Shown here: in pieces, positions 46,688 through 58,250 of the stretch
Position numbering within the stretch: position 1 is the first letter of the stretch
Layout of the letters: every line of letters begins with the position of its first letter
The notes under the pieces: model-generated
The model's database searches: none
Seen by the model: the letters and a program-made list of their open reading frames with translations, nothing else
What the model was told of the DNA's origin: nothing
Translations under genes and position numbers: made by a program
From: Naematelia aurantialba
Taxonomy: Eukaryota; Basidiomycota; Tremellomycetes; Tremellales; Naemateliaceae
Direction: 5' to 3'
Assembly: GCA_021527695.1 (NCBI GenBank)
Contig: JAKFAO010000002.1
Coordinates: 1,736,501 to 1,800,500, forward strand
DNA: 64,000 bases

Positions 46688-48389
46688 GTGTCTTGAGCAC
46701 CGGCGCCGAGTCCCTCCGTCCATCTTGTCCCTATGAGCTCGACCTCCACATTTTACAAAACAGCAAATTCGTTTGCTTGTTACGTGCTCGTTACGCCTTT
46801 GTTTTCGCTTGTTCTTGCACAGTCTCGCGGCGTTTCTTTGTCTTGCGGCGTTTGTTTCGGCTTTATCACCCGCCTGCTGGGGGGGGGGGGGGGGAAGGGA
46901 AGCGGGAGTCGGGAGCGGGAGGGCGCGTTTATATTAGAGTAGAATGTGTATGCAGGGGATGCAGATGGGTGCGTGGCAGAGGATGTATTGTAATGGCTGG
47001 TCTTATCATGCTGGCGCAGCGAGCGCGTGTGAGATGAAGGTGTTGACGTGGAACACGTCGTGTATGAGTGCATAGGTGCTAGCGTGTGGGGTATATGGAA
47101 GGGTCTATACTGGCGTAGTCACGACGACGACGATTACTTCTGTCGCTGCCACGACGACGACCACTACGACTGCCACTGTCAGAGTTTGCATTTGGACTGT
47201 CAGAGTCTGCACTTGGACTCTGCCACTGCAGGGGTCTGTCACAATAGGCGCGTCTGCGATAAAGTCTCGGACGCAATGCGATCGTGAGACAAGGCGGACG
47301 GACACGGGGGGGGGCGCCACCGACTTGCGCGCACGCTTCCTCTTCGCCTCCTCTCCTGCTCTGCTTGCTCTCCTTCTCTCCTCTTCTCCTCCCCACCTCT
47401 CTTCTTGGCCCTCTTCTCCTCTCCTCCCCTCCTCCCTCCTCTCCTCCCCTCCTCCCTCCTCTCCTCTTGGCCAGCTTGGCCCTCGGTGACCCCCTTGGCC
47501 CTCGGTGACCCCTTTCGCCCCCGGTGCGCTTTGTGACCGTTTCTGCTACCCAGAGCGCTGTCACCACTGCATGCCTCTTCGCTTCCGACGACTCGCTACG
47601 CTATCGCGATAGTGCCTCGTCTCTGTTCAGGGGGAAGGGCAGAGGGAGAAGAATGCGGAGGAGGAAAGAGGGCAGGGAGAGAGGGGAGGCCAAGGGAGAG
47701 GGAGCACGGAAAATGGCGCGATCCCCGCTTCGCCGCTGCCCGGAGGGAAACAGACTCCAGAGGCTCCAGAGTGAAAAGGAACAGGGGACGAGAGCCCGAT
47801 AACGATGCAGCCCCGTCTGGGTATGCAGCCCGTGGGTGGGAGATAAGCTGCTGCCGAGAGCAAGGGAAGGGGGGGAACAACAGAGGACAAAAGGACAAGA
47901 GGAGATAGACCGGTGGAACGTAGGTAGACCAATCAGCGGCAGAGACTGTGGCCGCGCCTTGTCAAGGGCTTGGGAGCCATTTCAGTTTTCGATTGGGCGT
48001 GAATTTGCGTCTGTGCCTCCTTCCCCGACTCGGCTCTCGGGCGTCTACCTTCTCCATCCTTGTCGCTGTTGGTGTTGTCTCTGTCGTTGTTGTCGCTGTC
48101 GTTGCTGTCGTTGCTGTCGCTGCCGTGTCATTGTGCGTCGAGTGATCTCCCCTTGAGCTGCTCTCTCTTATAAGGCCTTGTCTTTACTTTGCGCGCCCTT
48201 GTCCTCGCATTGTCTCTCGTTTGTCCCGCCCGACTAGCTCGGACGATTCTACTAGATTACGTCATCCCATCCCCCCGCCCCCCGCGAAAGCTTTTGCTCC
48301 CGCCAGTCCAGATCCGCCACTCGTCTCCTCGTCTCTGTGACTTTCTCTCATCTCTCGGCGTGAGCTTCCACCTGACAGTGATAGCAACC
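46688..48389. promoter_or_regulatory. Intergenic and promoter region of the PAR32-like gene
   Basis: No gene is supported over 1.7 kb. A run of 16 G lies at 46879-46894, and CT-rich blocks with repeats at 47335-47470 include two copies of a segment around CTTGGCCCTCGGTGACCCC. GATA-type sites: the palindrome CTATCGCGATAG at 47601-47612, GATAA at 47798, GATAAG at 47842 and GATAG at 47904. Repeated TCGCTGTTG-like units at 48060-48120 lie in the probable leader. Confidence 0.5.
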
Positions 48390-50001
48390 ATGTCGGATCT
48401 CGAATCAGGACGAGGCAGGCAGCAGATCGTACGTCCTGGTCTGGTGTGCGATGTCTAGTTTTGCGCGGCGAGCTGGGAGTGAGGGGGGTGGTGGTTGAAT
48501 GCCCGATGGGGGCTGCTGGAGATGTCGGCGGGAGGCTGGTGATGTGGACAAGAGGCTGGTGATGTCCGCCGAGGGAGAGCAGGAGGGCATGGCGGTGAGG
48601 GTCATGGGCACGGGCGATGCTGGTGTGGCAGCTGAGGTCTGAGAATGGCAGGAGAGGTTTGAGAATGGGAAGCAGGAAAGAGAGACACAGACATGGACAA
48701 TCGCCGTGACGATCAACGGGCAGTGTAGTAGGGAGGGTCAGGGGAAGTTCTGTCTGGGAGGATCAGGCCAGGAAGATGAGGACGCAGCTGAACACTTTCC
48801 CAACGCACGTAGCTGACCTACCAGGTATCGACGGGCCGCGGAGGCGCTGGAAACCTCATCCGCTCGCCATCGCGAGGCATCGACCCGGAAGTCACGCCGG
48901 GGGTCGAGCGTGGTCGCGAGGTCCGTGATGGGTCTCATGATCGAGTGAGTGTGGCCACGAGACCGAGGCTGCCCTGTTTCATTTTATGCTGTGGTTGTGG
49001 TCTTCTCACCCACACTCCCATCCCACCTCCCTACACGTCAGCTAGACTGCATATGCCAGCTGTTTTATCCCTGTGGCGCATGTACGAGAACTCTGCATAC
49101 TCGGCTGCATCGCACCTTACTCCGCGCCTATTTACGTGCTCGTTTCTCTTGGCGCCATCGCATCTGATGACAAGCTTCACCCGCTAATCTACCAGGTGAC
49201 CCACTCGGGCCGTGGTGGCGCTGGCAATATCCGCTCCCCATCGCGACCGCGCGACCTCATCGCAGATGCCAAGGAAGACGCCCTACAAGAGCAGCTGGTA
49301 GCTGAGCGTCGTGGCCGCCAGGCCGAAGCGCCCTTCTCGACCGGCCGCGGCGGAGCAGGTAACATTGCGCGCTCACAGTCCCGCTCGCGCTCTGCAGCAC
49401 GCGATCATTCGACCCACTCCCACCCCGACCTCCACGCAAGTGGGCGCGGCGGATTTGGAAACATCGCCGAGGACCATAAGAAGACCCCGGCCGAGCTCGA
49501 AAAGGAAGCAGCCACCAGGCGGTACGAAGCCGGCATTGCTGCACGACACCAGGCGGAAGAGGAGAATGCTCCGTGGGTCTCTGGTATACAGTGGTACTTG
49601 CAGCGTGGCTGACGAGATCGACAGTCACTCGGTGGGCAAAGGCGGCGCAGGCAATATTGGCCGACCTATGGCTCATGTCGACATGTCCACTCTGACGGAA
49701 GAGGAGCGCGATGCATACGCCAAGGTGCACGCGCACGACTCAGAGCACGGCTACACTATCGGTAAAGGGTGAGCGGCGCGGTTCTATAGTCTCACAGACG
49801 CAGACGCTGACCGTACCCAGTGGAGCGGGCAACTACATCCCTCCGTCGAAAGAACACTCGTCGAAAGAACACTCGCCGAAAGAACACTCGCCGGCGGACG
49901 GCGAGCGCGGCAGAGAGAAGCACGGCATGCTGGGCAATGTCCTGCGGAGCCTCAGTCGCTCTGCTGCGAGGGAGAAGAGCGAGACGCGGGCCAAGGACTA
50001 G
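48390..50001 (+). CDS. PAR32/Amu1-like protein (DUF3602), putative ammonium transporter regulator
   Basis: Five exons (48390-48428, 48825-48944, 49196-49572, 49604-49768, 49821-50001) give 293 aa. The protein is disordered and built on six copies of a G[RK]GGxGN motif: TGRGGAGNL, SGRGGAGNI, TGRGGAGNI, SGRGGFGNI, VGKGGAGNI and IGKGGAGNY, spaced by charged and Ser/Arg segments. This is the hallmark of the Par32/DUF3602 family. In yeast, Par32 (Amu1) is phosphorylated through TORC1-Npr1 signalling and inhibits Mep1 and Mep3. A 15-base repeat encodes SKEHS-type pentads near the C-terminus. It lies 1.7 kb downstream of the ammonium transporter, same strand. Family membership is clear from the repeats; the regulatory role here is inferred. 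Confidence 0.85.
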
Positions 50002-50286
50002 GCGGAGACGTTGGGATATGGGTACTTTTAATGTCTTGCAATGCTTGGGGTCGCGATGTGATGGTGGTGTTGTTTGTTCGATGGTGTGGACTGGAACGGG
50101 ATGGGAATTGCTCGATAGATCTTTTCCAGCGTAGGCGTAGGCGTGCTTCGAATGAATGATTTAATGCGAGCTTGCTGGGGTGAGAGCTACGCGGATAGAA
50201 CCACCCGAGGAGAACTACGCGAGGAGAGCGACACGAGTAGAACTGCATAAAAGAGCTACAATGCGAGCAGAATTAAACGGGTACAA

Positions 50287-52158
50287 CTATAGCCGCTTGG
50301 AGAGCCGTTGGCGGAACCGAGCCAGAACTGCCAGAATCACTGCTGCGTACACTTCGAATTGGTCCTTGGACACGAACAAGATTCCTGCCTGATCAGCCCA
50401 TCCGAGTCACTCTCCAACCGAGTCTGAGTCTGGGTCTGGGTCTGGGTCTGGGTCTGGGTCTGGGTCTGGGTCTGGGTCTGGGTCTGCGTCTGGGTCTGCG
50501 TCTGCGTCGCAATTCCAAGAAAGAAGAACCGGAACCAGTACCAGAAAGAGAACAGGAAGGAAACAGGAAGGAAACGGAAGCACACAGGAAGGAAGCAGGA
50601 AGGAAACAGGAAGGAAACAGAAGGAAACAGAAGGAAACAGGAAGGTCACCGACTCACCCTGGCATAACACCGCCTTGACAATCTGCGCCTCGAGGCCCTG
50701 GTACCACCCCGCCAAGCCGTGTTGCCTGTACACATCGAGCAATAGTGCCACGGCGCCGCGATGCCTGTGCCTCCGCTTGCTCTGCTCGCTTTGGGGAGCA
50801 GGCCCGAGTGGCGATGAGGCAGGGGCTTGAGCGGCGACTTGGGCGTATGTCGCTTGGTCACCCGAGATGGCTGCTTCAGGGTCGCCCTGTGGTTGGCCGC
50901 CTGGTACGGCCGTTTCAGTGTGTTGTGTAGACGCAAGAGGGTCCTTGGGTACCGTTCCGAGCTCAACGTCCGAGTCGTCGGTCGGTGAGTCGTCGGTGTC
51001 GACTTTCGCCTGTAACCGGACTTTTGCCTACCAAGCCGGTTAGACTCCTGGTCAGTGCAGCCTGTAGGAGGCGAGCCGACGCGGCGACTCACAAATATGT
51101 ACGGGTACGTGACGACCGTCGCGAGCGTCTTGCTCCCGACGCCGAGCCAGAACGCCTCTCCCACGCCGAGCCTCGCTGCGTCTCCTGCACTCGCTCCTCT
51201 CCCTGCGATAAGGGCACTCTTGAGCCGCTCAAAGACACCATACGTGATGGCCGGATTGACGGTCAACACCAGCCCCGGCCGGAGACCCGTCCACAGCCCC
51301 GTCGGCCCCGACTCGCGGATGATCTCCCGCGCCGTCTCTGTGAACCCGGGCGCAGGGGCCGACGGATGCGCGGCAGAAGGCGTGTGCAGTTGCTGTCGCG
51401 TCGCGATCACTGCGACGGGGATGGTGAATATTTGAGCAAGGGCGCCGGCGAGCGCACCGAGCAGCAGCTCGACGGACGTGGACAGGCTTTGTCGAGTCGA
51501 GGGAGAGGTGCGGGATGTCGCGCGCGAGGCGAGGACGCGCTTGCGTAGGAGGGTGTGGAAGAAGAAGTAGGCGAATTCTGCGCGCTGTTAGCTGGTTCTA
51601 CGACGGTGCAGCTCAGAGCGTTTCGTTGGTACGCAAGCAGGCTGCGGCCCACGATTGGAGATTGGAGGTACGCAGAGACTGGGATGCAAGGTGCAGAGGC
51701 TGGATGCAGACTGGGGCGCAACAAATGCAAGCGAGGCAAGAAAGGCAACAAATGCATCGCCGCTCTGCTTCACCGTCGACTTACGCTGCGAGAACGTGTT
51801 GAGCATGTTGGCACTGAACCCCTTGAACACCCCGCCCAGACCCTCGGTACGGATGATCGACAGCAGCAGCGAGAGCATCTTGAACCTCCGCAGCCGCTTG
51901 ATCAGGTACGCCGGGACCTCCGCTGCTCGTAACCCATGCTTGTCCTTTCCCGTAGACGCGATGGGCAGAGCAGGCCCCGAACTAGAAGGCAATGCCTGTA
52001 GGCGGGTCTTGACCGTGTCGAGCGGGTAGACGACGCTAACCAGAACTCGATTCAGCGCGCGACGCTCGGACAGACACAACACCTCACGCGTTGGAGAAGA
52101 CGGCGCCCAGCGCTCCTGCCAGTGCGGATCCGAACGGTGTGAGTGGCTCGGCAGACAT
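50287..52158 (-). CDS. Mitochondrial-carrier-family protein, peroxisomal adenine nucleotide type (ANT1/PMP34-like)
   Basis: Six-helix solute carrier. It starts MSAEPLTPFGSALAGALGAV. Carrier signature 1 is intact (VVYPLDTVKTRLQ); signature 2 is degenerate (IPVAVIATRQQ); signature 3 is altered (TYPYIFAKVRLQ). Such weakened second and third motifs, together with helix sequences GALAGALAQIF and GLWTGLRPGLVLTVNPAITY, resemble the peroxisomal ATP/CoA carriers Ant1 and PMP34/SLC25A17. A long acidic/Gln-rich insertion follows signature 3 before LLLDVYRQHGLAGWYQGLEA. The last exon reads GILFVSKDQFEVYAAVILAV and ends RLSKRL. The last intron (about 50390-50650) carries a G-rich repeat. Convergent with the PAR32-like gene. 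Transport substrate is inferred. Confidence 0.85.
50429..50495 (+). repeat. TCTGGG hexamer repeat in the last intron of the carrier gene
   Basis: Roughly eleven uninterrupted TCTGGG units, then variants with TCTGCG. Four or more GGG runs in series can form a G-quadruplex on the plus strand, which is the template strand of the minus-strand gene. AGGAAACAGGAAGG-like repeats follow at 50560-50640 in the same intron. Confidence 0.85.
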
Positions 52159-52623
52159 GCTGTGGTCACTCTACGTGTCCACGTCTGTGGGCAACTCTTA
52201 TAGAATGGGTCTTGGCTCTCCTGCTGCAAAACTCTCGCCCGGCTATCAGAAGAGTCACCTTGTACCGGGGAATCAAAAGAAAAGTGATATCACTGGCCAC
52301 GTCATTTCTGCCCACGGCTCCCTCAGGCACCAGCGGGAGTCATCGCCCATTCTCCACACTGCCACCAACTGGCGGGGGACATTCAGCATCCACTCTGCAC
52401 GTTTTACCGCAACGTGTGGGGTGTTCACCACCGTGTCAGTCGAAGTAGCCATACAATCGACACCGCATTCTGTACTGCCTGCGACGTCCCTTGCAGCCAT
52501 ACCAGGCGCCTTGACCTCGCGTCACTCCCCCTCCCCCTCCTTTCGGCCCGAGTAGCCCATCTACGATGTGTTGAAACTTAGCCCCTTTCCTCCTGCTCTC
52601 TTTCTCTTGCCTTCGACACCACC
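52159..52623. promoter_or_regulatory. Divergent promoter, carrier gene and PSD2
   Basis: 465 bases between divergent starts. The right end is pyrimidine-rich just before the PSD2 ATG. No separate gene is supported, although frames are open. Confidence 0.4.
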
Positions 52624-55600
52624 ATGTCGCCGCATACCGAACCAGTCGCACATACCAGTGAGACCAGCAAGACCGACCATCTGCAGCCAACCCCGCCGCT
52701 GCAGCAGCAGCAGCAACAGCAGCGCTTGCGACGACTTGCGTCCAAGCCCCTGAAACTCGCGGCATCGACTTTCCGCCCGTTGACGCGCTCGTCGTCCCCC
52801 CACCCCTCCATCTCGAGCGTTGTTAGCGCTTCGGGCGGTCCCGAGACCGACTCGGCAGCCAGCACAAATGACACGTCGGCTGCTTCAAAGCACAAACTGT
52901 CGGTGCGCCGACGCAGGCGACACCAGCATCTGCACAACGTGAATGGGACCGCTGCGTTGACCCCAGCGCAAATCGCCATTGCAGCGAGAGGGCCTCGAAA
53001 GCCACTGGAAGGCGAAGAACCAGCCGCATGGATCCGTGTGCGCGTCGTCAAGGCCGAAGGGCTCGTCGCCAAGGACCGATCAGGAATGAGCGACCCGTGC
53101 GTCCCGCTCATCAACCGTGTAGACCTTGACTGAAGCGGAAGCTGATCGTCCCAGGTTCATCACTCTGGTCCTTCCGCCTTCCAGCAGGAGCAGCACGCCC
53201 GTCGTGAAGAAGTCGCTCAATCCCGTCTTTCCGGCCGATGGCAGCACGTTTGACTTTCCCCTGTACCTCAGCTTGGCGGCGATGGTCGGCGGCCGCGGTC
53301 TGGAAGGAGTCATCTGGGACAAGGTGAGTCGTTTGGCCAGATGCACTCCATCCATGCGTCCTTGGCTGATGCGGTGCAGGATTTGATGCGCAAAGAGTAC
53401 ATGGGGGAGTTTTCAGTCCCCATGCATGCCTGGTTTGAGAATTCCGAGCCTCAGCTGTGGACCGATTCCTTGCCGGTTCGCTCTTTGCAACACCGCCAAC
53501 TGTTTCTAGTGCTGAATTATGACAGCTGCTGACACAACGGGTACTGTCGACCCGTCGTCGGCACAAAGTCACCGGCAGTGTCTCGCTGCAGGTTGGTTTT
53601 CTGCCGCCGAAAGAAGCCGCCTTTACAGAAGAGACGGTGCGAAAAGTGCAGACGGTTTACAGCGCCTTTTTGGAACGAGGCAATGTGGGCAAAGGAGAAG
53701 TCGGGCTGCTTGGAGTGCCTGCGGTGAGACGGCACCGCACCGCCCTTGTATGTGACTGATGCAATTCAGCACGAGGGTATCGGGACCATCAAGATGCGTT
53801 CACGACCTGCTCCGCTTGCGCCATCCGTGCCTGCAGTGCAGGAGCACGGAGCAATGGCAATGCTTCATTCGGCAGCAGCCGCGATCCTCTCTCCCACGTC
53901 TGGGGCTGTGTCTTCGCAGAACGACATGGACGATGACGAAGACGACGAAGATCTCTTAGCGGACGATGGCCTGTCTTCGAGCTCTTCGGACGAAGAGGAG
54001 TTCGAAGATGCCCTGGAAGAGGAACTGGGGGCTTTGCAGATTTCCGAAAGCCCTGCAGACACCGAGACATTGGTGGAACGGACTTACGAAGAAACAACCA
54101 CAGCTCCTGTGGCTACGAGAGAGTCGCCAACAAAAGAACCACCGAGGACCGCAGGCCTGCTGCCGCCGCAAACCAAAGCGATGCCAAAGACCCTAAATCG
54201 ACAGTCATCACTGCCACTCCCAGAGTACTTTGATCGCCCAATCGCAGTCCGCGCCGACACCACGTCGATGGGTCAATCTGTCCCACCGACTCCTGGGGCT
54301 GTCACTCCCGGTGCTGTTACGCCTGGCGGCACGAGACGTAAGATCTTCACCAAGCGGAAATCCAAGCTCGATCAGACAAAGCCTACTGCAAAGCGATCGA
54401 AAAAAGACTTCAACTTTATCGCTGGGAACGGATCTGAAGTTCTGGGGATCGTGTTTGTCGAGATCAAGTCGGCAACCGACCTGCCTAGGTTCAAGTCTTG
54501 TAAGTGTTCAGGTACAGGTACATGACGATTACAACAGCTCATGTCAACAGCATTCAAGATTGGCTTTGACATGGATCCCTTTGTCGTCATTTCGTTTGGC
54601 AAGAAGGTCTTCAGGACCAGAGTCATAAGACACAGTCTGAATCCCACATGGGACGAGAAGCTCCTCTTCCACGTCCGCCAGCACGAAAGTGCATTCACGG
54701 TGCGCTTCACCGTTCTTGATTGGGACAAAGTGAGCATGAGCCAGAATAACAGTGGACAACGCAGATGCATGAGGCTGACCTGTCAGGTCTCTGGTAACGA
54801 TCTCGTTGGAAGCTGTACATTGCCTCTGAGTGAATTGCTAGCAGACGCCCCAAAGCCCAGTCCCGAGACAGGTTTGTACGGCAAGGAGGAGGATGGGAAG
54901 CACGAGCTGCGGGAGTTTGTCGTGAGTCCAGGCGTCTTGCACGAGATCACCCGCTGAACGAGGACTAGCTGCCCATCTCGACTGAGAAGGATCAGCCATG
55001 GGAATCGAAGCATTCTCCGAAATTGACTCTTCGAGCGAAATATGAGCCGTATGACGCACTTCGGCAGCGATTCTGGCGGCAGTACATCATGCAGTACGAC
55101 ACGGACGACACGGGTACCATGTCGTACACTGAGCTCACTGCCATGCTCGACTCGCTCGGCTCGACCCTGACAACCCACACGATCGGTGGATACTTTGCGT
55201 CTTTTGGCAAAGATGTGGAAAAGGACGAGTTGACGATCGAGCAAGTCATCCAATGTCTCGAGAGGGAGACAGCAAAGCCACGAGCCGAGAAAGAGAAGAT
55301 CACCAGCGACGAGATGGCAAGTGGCGCGGAGACGCCGATGGTTCAAGCCAACCCGGCATCTCAAGGATTGGACATGACTGGGCCCGACTCGATCTCAAGC
55401 CCGGTGGATGCTCAGCAGCTGGCCGAGTACCTCGAAGATACCGCGAGGCAAGACGGGCAGCCGGGCAATCAAGTTGTGCTGGAGAAGGAAGTACCCGAGG
55501 TCAAGGTCGAACGGGCTGCCACCGTGGACGGCGACTCGACCGATGCGCCCAGCGGATACACGCCATCTGATATGGAGACAGATATCCCGTCACCAGCGTC

Positions 55601-57418
55601 GGAGGTTGACGGCGACGCAGACTCTCCAGACGAGAGAGAACGGATCATCAATATCCGTACTTGTCCGCTTTGTCACCGGCCCCGCCTGTCGCGCAAGTCT
55701 GAGCAAGATATTGTGACACATCTTGCAATCTGCGCGTCTTCCGACTGGTCTCGTGTAGACAAGATTGTCACGGCAAACTATGTCACTTCGTCCCAGGCGC
55801 AGCGCAAATTTTTCACGCGCATGGTCAACAAGGTGGCGATTGGCGCGTACAGCCTGGGTGCGAATTCGGCAAACATCCTGGTACAGGACCGCAGGACGGG
55901 GCAGCTGATGGAGGAGAAAATGGCGGTGTATGTCCGACTGGGGATACGGGTGCTGTACAAGGGCGCCAAAGGCAGGATGGAGGGTGCACGAGGTGAGTGA
56001 CCAGAAGTCCCGTGTGCAAGCTGTCTCCTAAACTTGCTCGCATTGGCCTCTGATTGCCAGGAGTCGCAGCAGCAGTGGCAGTGGCACTACTGGAACCCTG
56101 CTGATGGTTATACAGCGCGCAGACTGCTCAAGTCACTATCGGTCAAGCAAGGGCTCAAGTACGACTCGCCCTCGTCGGCACTCGACATCCCCGCCTTTAT
56201 TGCCTTTCACAACCTGGACGTCACTGAGATCCAGGATCCGCTCGACAGCTTCAAGACGTTCAACGAATTCTTCTATCGCAAGCTCAAGCCGGACGTGCGG
56301 CCCGTCGAAGAGCCGGGAAACGACGGTCGGCTGGTCAGTTGTGCGGACTGCAGGATGATGGCGTTTGAGAGTGTGGGCGAGGCGACGCGGTTGTGGATCA
56401 AGGGCCGCGAGTTTTCCGTCGGTAGGTTGCTGGGCCCGACGTATAAGGATATCTGGGAGCGGTATGATGGCGGAGCATTGGGGATCTTCCGGTGGGTCAT
56501 TGTCTTCCCATGGCCCTTCTCTTGGTCTGTACTACACGCCACATTTGCACACATGACTCGGTCTCCTCTCTCTCCGGACAAGTCCTCTCTTTCCTCTCCT
56601 CCCCTTTTCTCCTGCCGAGGTGCCTGTCCTCGGCATTCTCCTTCCCTATTCCGTTTGCGCACATGACTCGCCCTCCTCCCTCTCTATTTACTCACTCGAA
56701 TGACCAGCGCTAATGTCTGCAGACTTGCACCGCAAGACTATCATCGGTTCCATTCGCCGGTCCGTGGGCGGGTCGGCAAGTCGGCTTTCATCGAAGGCGA
56801 GTACTACACGGTCAACCCGCAGGCCATCCGGACGACGCTCGACGTATATGGCGAGAACGTGCGCAAAGTCGTGCCGATCGAAACCGAGGAGTTTGGGACC
56901 GTCATGACCGTCTGGATTGGTGCTATGAGTGCGTGTCTTGTCGTGCAACAGCCCATGTCTGTTAATCTCGCGCTTGCTGATGGCCGATTCTCGGTAGTGG
57001 TGGGAAGTATCTTGACGACTGTGAAAGAGGGTCAGATCGTCGAACGGACAGAGGAGCTCGGGTACTTTGCATTCGGTGAGTTGCAGCTCCTTGTTTATGA
57101 AATTTCCACTCGCGCGAGATAGCGGGTAGGGGTGGCACACGGGCACAGGCTGATACGTGGATGGATGCAGGCGGGTCGACGATTGTGTGTCTGTTTGAAA
57201 AAGGAGCGTTGAAGTGGGACGAAGATCTGCTCCAGAATGGCCGAGCGACGATCGAGACGCTCGTGAGGATGGGCATGGGGATTGGGCGGAGCACGCGGGG
57301 CGGTAAAGCGCCAAAGAAGCATGGCGATGGGCATGGCGATGCGGGCAGTATCGGTTCTGCGAGTGCTGGTACTGGAGGCAGCGGGAGCGGTAGCGGTGCC
57401 CAGACGCCGTCCGTGTAG
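52624..57418 (+). CDS. PSD2: Phosphatidylserine decarboxylase, C2/EF-hand type (Psd2-like)
   Basis: Converts phosphatidylserine to phosphatidylethanolamine in endosome/Golgi membranes. More than 1,000 residues: a disordered N-terminus with a polyQ run and RRRRRHQHL, a first C2 domain (WIRVRVVKAEGLVAKDRSGM, split by an intron after SDP), an acidic linker, a second C2 (FVEIKSATDLPRF, MDPFVVISFGKKVFRTRVIR, LNPTWDEKLLF), then an EF hand YDTDDTGTMSYTEL. A Cys/His cluster CPLCHRPRLSRKSEQDIVTH leads to the catalytic part: FKTFNEFFYRKLKPDVRPVE, FRLAPQDYHRFHSPVRG, and the autocleavage site FGGSTIVCLFEKG (GGST). Psd2-type enzymes use GGST where mitochondrial Psd1 has LGST. The C-terminal tail is Gly/Ser-rich. 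Many introns. Confidence 0.93.
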
Positions 57419-58250
57419 GTGGGCGAGAGGGTGGAAGTCTGGCGTCGGTGCCCCGAGAGGGTGCCAGTCTTGATGTCGATGTTCGGAGAGGGTGGGGTCA
57501 GGTACGGAGGGGCACGAGAAAGCGGATAGAGTCGAGTTGGGAAAGATCGAGGATAGATGTACAGCCGTAGAGCAGAGATATGGGAAGAAAGAGGGAAGAG
57601 GAAGAGGGAGGGAAGGAGAGGGAGAGGGAGAGGGAGAGGCAACTCGCTGGAACTGGACAATGTCCGTACTGTGTATCGAGAAGGAGGTTTGCTCTTTGTA
57701 AGCATTTATCAGTCTGTTGGCAGTATATATTGCATGAATGGCGTCGCGTCGACTGCGGCGTGGGGCCAATGCGCCGGTCGTGTTACTTGTGCGGGGCTGG
57801 GCGTGGTGCAATGGGACGGTCGTGAGGGTCTGAACTCTCCAGACACACCGCGTAGTCCCAGATACACCGCGTAGGCATAAGGAAGGGATTAGTGGAATCG
57901 CATTGTTGGGAGTTATTTGGGTCAGGTTGTATACTGGCTGCAGCAGAGACCATGCGACCGTGAGAGACGCCGACGCAGCGATCATTGTATACACCTAAAG
58001 TCGCATTAAACAAAGCGGATACACAACATAGGCAAAAGCCGAATCTATCACAGCAGCACACGAGAACGCCGCCGCTGCCTGCGCTCTCAAGGAGCCGAAC
58101 CACGACCTCCTGTCGTCCGCCGCCTTCCCCCCCCCCCCCCCCCTTCCTCCTTCCGGCCCCTCCTGGTCCCTCCCGTTTCCGCCTCCGCCCTTGTTCCCAT
58201 CTTCCGCCGCCGTACTCCCCACGTGTGGTTACCACAACGAGCACCACAGC
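57419..58250. other. Convergent region, PSD2 and Rab5
   Basis: Purine-rich GAGAGG units at 57590-57645 and a run of about 18-20 C at 58126-58143, which is a likely length-variable or sequencing-sensitive site. No gene is supported. Confidence 0.45.

Noticed and set aside
46879..46894. Long G run here and C run at 58126-58143 as functional sites
   Set aside because: Homopolymers of this length are often unstable or misread; no function can be argued from sequence.
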